A stretch of DNA of 14,442 nt from Phycisphaerales bacterium. Lineage in GTDB: Bacteria; Planctomycetota; Phycisphaerae; SM23-33. The first letter of the stretch is position 1. Each line of letters opens with the position of its first letter. Below are positions 12,423-14,442 of this stretch, piece by piece. The position numbers and the translations under genes were made by a program. The notes beneath the pieces are model-generated. The model saw nothing but the letters and a program-made list of their open reading frames with translations, made no database searches and had not been told where the DNA came from. The stretch is taken from assembly GCA_003485185.1 (NCBI GenBank), contig DNAS01000146.1:26843-41284 (forward strand), in the 5' to 3' direction.

Positions 12423-12836
12423 ATGAGAGTCATCGGACAAGGCATTGACATGGTCGAATGCGCCCGCTTGGACGAGATCATCGCCCGGCACGGCGAGCGG
12501 TTCCTCCAGCGCGTGTTTACGGAGACGGAGCTGGCCTACTGCCGGGGCAAGAAGCGGGAGATCGAGCACCTCGCCGGGCGGTTTGCCGCCAAGGAGGCGG
12601 TGCTGAAGGTCCTGGGCACCGGCTGGCGCAACGGCATCAACTGGACGGACATCGAGATCCGCAACGAGCCGTCTGGCCAGCCTCGCGTCCGCCTGAGCGG
12701 TCGCTGCCTGGAAATCGCCGACGAGATGGCGCTGACAAAAGTGCTGGTCTCCATCAGCCATATCTCCACCCACGCGGTGGCGACGGCGATCGGATTGACG
12801 GCCTCCCACGGCGGGGCGCTGGGGATCGGGGATTGA
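12423..12836 (+). CDS. acpS: Holo-[acyl-carrier-protein] synthase
   Basis: 137 residues, slightly longer than the usual ~126. Transfers the 4'-phosphopantetheine arm of CoA to the serine of apo-ACP, activating fatty-acid synthesis and hence acyl supply for lipid A. Metal ligands are at the canonical positions: Asp9 in GIDMVE (7-12) and Glu58 in AGRFAAKEAVLKVLG (51-65). RVFTETELAYC (30-40) and the C-terminal SISHISTHAVATAIG block complete the family pattern. The start at 12423 places the GxDxVE motif at its standard distance from the N-terminus; the frame is open further upstream, but that part is Arg/Pro-rich and unlike AcpS. No Shine-Dalgarno sequence is visible; a -10-like TATCAT ends eight bases before the ATG. 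The last ~12 residues are a Gly-rich extension. lpxB follows after 17 bp, or overlaps if its TTG is used. Confidence 0.95.
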   Translation: MRVIGQGIDMVECARLDEIIARHGERFLQRVFTETELAYCRGKKREIEHLAGRFAAKEAVLKVLGTGWRNGINWTDIEIRNEPSGQPRVRLSGRCLEIADEMALTKVLVSISHISTHAVATAIGLTASHGGALGIGD

Positions 12837-12853
12837 CAGCCCCGCCCGAGAGG

Positions 12854-14014
12854 ATGAGCGACGGACACCCGGTCATTTTCCTGTCGGCGGCGGAGGCCAG
12901 CGGCGACGCGCACGCCGCGGACCTGGTTGTGGCGATGCGCCGACGGTTTCCCGGCGCCCGGCTGGTCGGCGTGACAGGGGACAAGATGGCCCGCGCGGGG
13001 TGCGAGTCGGTGGCGGACTTCACCCGCAGCGCCGCGATGATGGGCAACGTGCTGGCGACGCTCGGCTACTGGATTCGCGCGGTGCGGTCCGTCCGCAAGA
13101 TGATCCGCGAAATCCGTCCCGACCTGTTCATCCCGGTGGATTCGCCCGCGCTGAACTGGTCGCTGGCGAAGACCGCGCGGCAGGGCGGCGCCCGCGTGAT
13201 GCACTACATCTGCCCGCAGATCTGGGCCTGGGCTCCCTGGCGAATCACCAAACTGGCCCGCCTGACGGACCACGTGGCCTGCATCCTCCCGTTCGAGCAG
13301 CGCTACCTGCGAGACCGTGGAATCGAGGCCACCTACGTCGGGCATCCGCTGTTCGACCAGATTCCGCCGCGTCCCGCGGAGCCGCCGAACCTCCTCGACG
13401 CCTGGGCCGACGGCGAGTGGCGCATCGTGCTTCTGCCGGGTAGCAGGGCGTCGGAGATCCGCCACCACGCCCCCGCGTTGCTTGCAGCCGCCGCTGCGCT
13501 TCGCCGGCGCTGGCCGAAGGCGCGATGCTTCCTGTCGGCCAGGACCGGCGAGTGTGAACGCATCGTCCGCTGCTTCTGTTCCCCCGAGGTGATCCGGCAG
13601 ACGGAAATCGTCGTCGGGCGGACGGCGGAACTTCTCTCCGACGCACACTTCGCCCTGGCGGGCAGCGGAACCGTCACGCTCGAAGTCGCCCACTACGGTG
13701 TGCCGATGGTGACGTTCTACCGCACCAGCAGACTGCTCCACGCGGCTCTCGGCGTCTTGAGGCGTTGGGCGGTGCCCACCCCGCACTTCGCGCTGGTCAA
13801 CATCCTCGCCGGGCAACGGGTGGTCCCCGAGCTGATCCCCTGGCACGGCGACAGCCGCCAGCTCGTCCAGGCCGTCCGGGAGTCCATGGAAGACCTCGGC
13901 GGACTATTGGAGACGCGGGAGAAGCTCCTGGCGATGACGGATTCTCTCCGCCTGCCCGCAGGGCAGACGGCGGCGGATAACGCGGCGGCCGTCGCCGCCG
14001 AAATGCTGGCGTGA
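12854..14014 (+). CDS. lpxB: Lipid-A-disaccharide synthase
   Basis: 386 residues, family length (E. coli 382). Joins UDP-2,3-diacylglucosamine and lipid X (2,3-diacylglucosamine-1-phosphate) to the beta-1,6 disaccharide of lipid A, as a peripheral membrane GT19 glycosyltransferase. Visible signatures: FLSAAEASGDAHAA (9-22; family G/A-E-x-SGD), RPDLFIPVDSPALN (88-101) with Asp96 corresponding to the conserved catalytic-site Asp, YICPQIWAWAPWR (118-130), YVGHPLFD (161-168), LLPGSRASEI (193-202) and AGSGTVTLEVAHYGVPMV (269-286) of the UDP-sugar site. ATG 12854 is chosen for its fit to family N-termini, though GAGAGG directly abuts it; an in-frame TTG at 12833 overlaps the acpS stop (TTGA) and is a real alternative. 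Presence of lpxB shows the organism makes lipid A. The gene converges with the next one, 10 bp apart. Confidence 0.96.
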   Translation: MSDGHPVIFLSAAEASGDAHAADLVVAMRRRFPGARLVGVTGDKMARAGCESVADFTRSAAMMGNVLATLGYWIRAVRSVRKMIREIRPDLFIPVDSPALNWSLAKTARQGGARVMHYICPQIWAWAPWRITKLARLTDHVACILPFEQRYLRDRGIEATYVGHPLFDQIPPRPAEPPNLLDAWADGEWRIVLLPGSRASEIRHHAPALLAAAAALRRRWPKARCFLSARTGECERIVRCFCSPEVIRQTEIVVGRTAELLSDAHFALAGSGTVTLEVAHYGVPMVTFYRTSRLLHAALGVLRRWAVPTPHFALVNILAGQRVVPELIPWHGDSRQLVQAVRESMEDLGGLLETREKLLAMTDSLRLPAGQTAADNAAAVAAEMLA

Positions 14015-14024
14015 TCGGCGACGC

Positions 14025-14387
14025 TCAGGAGATCGTCGCGCCGGCCGGGCAGGGCTCGTCGGTCGTCAGGATGACGACCTTGCGCTGTTCGCCCTCGGCG
14101 TAGCTGGCGGCCAGCAGCATTCCCTGCGACTCCATTCCGCGCATCTTCCGCGGTTCGAGGTTGGCGACGACGATGATCTGCTTTCCCAGCAACTGCTCCG
14201 GCGCATACCACGCCTTGAGCCCGGCGATGATCTGCCGCTGCTCGCCGCCAAGGTCGATCTTCAGGACGATAAGCTTGTCGGCGTTGGGGTGGGCGGCGAC
14301 TTCCAGCACCTTCGCGACGCGGAGATCGAGTTTGGCGAAGTCGTCGTAGGAGATCACGGGCTTGGGTTCGGCGGGCACTTCAGACAT
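14025..14387 (-). CDS. tRNA-binding domain protein, MetG beta-subunit / Trbp111-like
   Basis: 120 residues forming a single EMAP-II-like OB-fold tRNA-binding domain: YDDFAKLDLRVAKVLEVAAHPNADKL (14-39), KIDLGGEQRQIIAGLKAWY (about 43-61), LLGKQIIVVANLEPRKMRGMESQGMLLA. The KLDLRVAKV, HPNADKL, NLEPRKMRG and ESQGMLLA words are the classic signature of the MetRS C-terminal domain, here as a separate protein. In bacteria such a domain either is fused to methionyl-tRNA synthetase or acts in trans as a dimeric tRNA binder; CsaA-type chaperones are shorter and differ in these words. Start at 14387 with GAAAGG seven bases upstream. The frame is open to the window edge (14442), but the upstream part looks non-coding and contains a hairpin. 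Whether metG lies upstream cannot be seen. Confidence 0.88.
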   Translation of the reverse strand: MSEVPAEPKPVISYDDFAKLDLRVAKVLEVAAHPNADKLIVLKIDLGGEQRQIIAGLKAWYAPEQLLGKQIIVVANLEPRKMRGMESQGMLLAASYAEGEQRKVVILTTDEPCPAGATIS

Positions 14388-14415
14388 TGTCAGGCCTTTC
14401 CTGCAAACGGAATCA

Positions 14416-14432
14416 CGGCGGCTTGGCCGCCG
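14416..14432. repeat. Perfect GC hairpin near the window end
   Basis: CGGCGGC (14416-14422) and GCCGCCG (14426-14432) with a TTG loop, 29 bases upstream of the minus-strand tRNA-binding gene. It could be part of another REP-like element (CACGGCGGCTTGG recalls the CACGGCTTG core at 2482) or the terminator stem of a gene outside the window. Confidence 0.45.
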
Positions 14433-14442
14433 GGAGGCAGTG

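Overview
The window reads as a chromosomal segment of a GC-rich Gram-negative bacterium. LpxB implies lipid A. The gene content, the short palindromic GGGTG(G/C)CACGG repeats, the heptanucleotide repeats and the poor ribosome binding sites resemble Planctomycetota (perhaps Phycisphaerae); this placement is an inference from style, not from a marker gene. A text row counted at 3841-3900 is 70% GC, whereas rows inside 7.4-9.4 kb count to 45-62%, so one stretch clearly has a different composition.

Layout. (1) 1-1496 +: the C-terminal end of a helical-repeat (TPR-like) protein overlapping a site-2-type M50 membrane protease that carries its own TPR tail. (2) 1553-2449 +: a class I SAM-dependent methyltransferase of unknown substrate. 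(3) 2476-2559: an 84-bp double-hairpin REP-like element. (4) 2635-5518 +: translation housekeeping, with fmt and rsmB overlapping by 4 bp, then smpB. (5) 5530-7289 -: a sodium-dependent NSS transporter and its tiny one-helix MetS-like subunit, overlapping by 4 bp. (6) About 7370-9390: a lower-GC islet on the minus strand with two genes, a GIY-YIG nuclease with a RAMA-like C-terminal domain and, downstream, an iron-sulfur HhH-GPD (endonuclease III-like) protein. It is bounded by an imperfect ~50-bp direct repeat, and on the left by a dense patch of heptanucleotide tandem repeats. (7) 9461-9626: further hairpin repeats in front of a UbiA-family prenyltransferase (9655-10641 +) that resembles decaprenyl-phosphate phosphoribosyltransferase. 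(8) 10784-14014 +: a probable envelope/lipid operon: WecA/MraY-type polyprenyl-phosphate sugar-1-phosphate transferase, a 91-residue uncharacterised protein, acpS and lpxB. (9) 14025-14387 -: a stand-alone tRNA-binding domain of the MetG beta/Trbp111 type.

How the parts fit: fmt, rsmB, smpB and the tRNA-binding protein serve initiation, ribosome maturation, ribosome rescue and aminoacylation. UbiA-like, WecA-like, AcpS and LpxB serve polyprenyl-linked glycans, fatty-acid carrier activation and lipid A. The accessory feature most worth attention is the glycosylase-plus-nuclease islet, which has the logic of a DNA-lesion or modified-base processing module. A role in defence is conceivable but not shown by the sequence.
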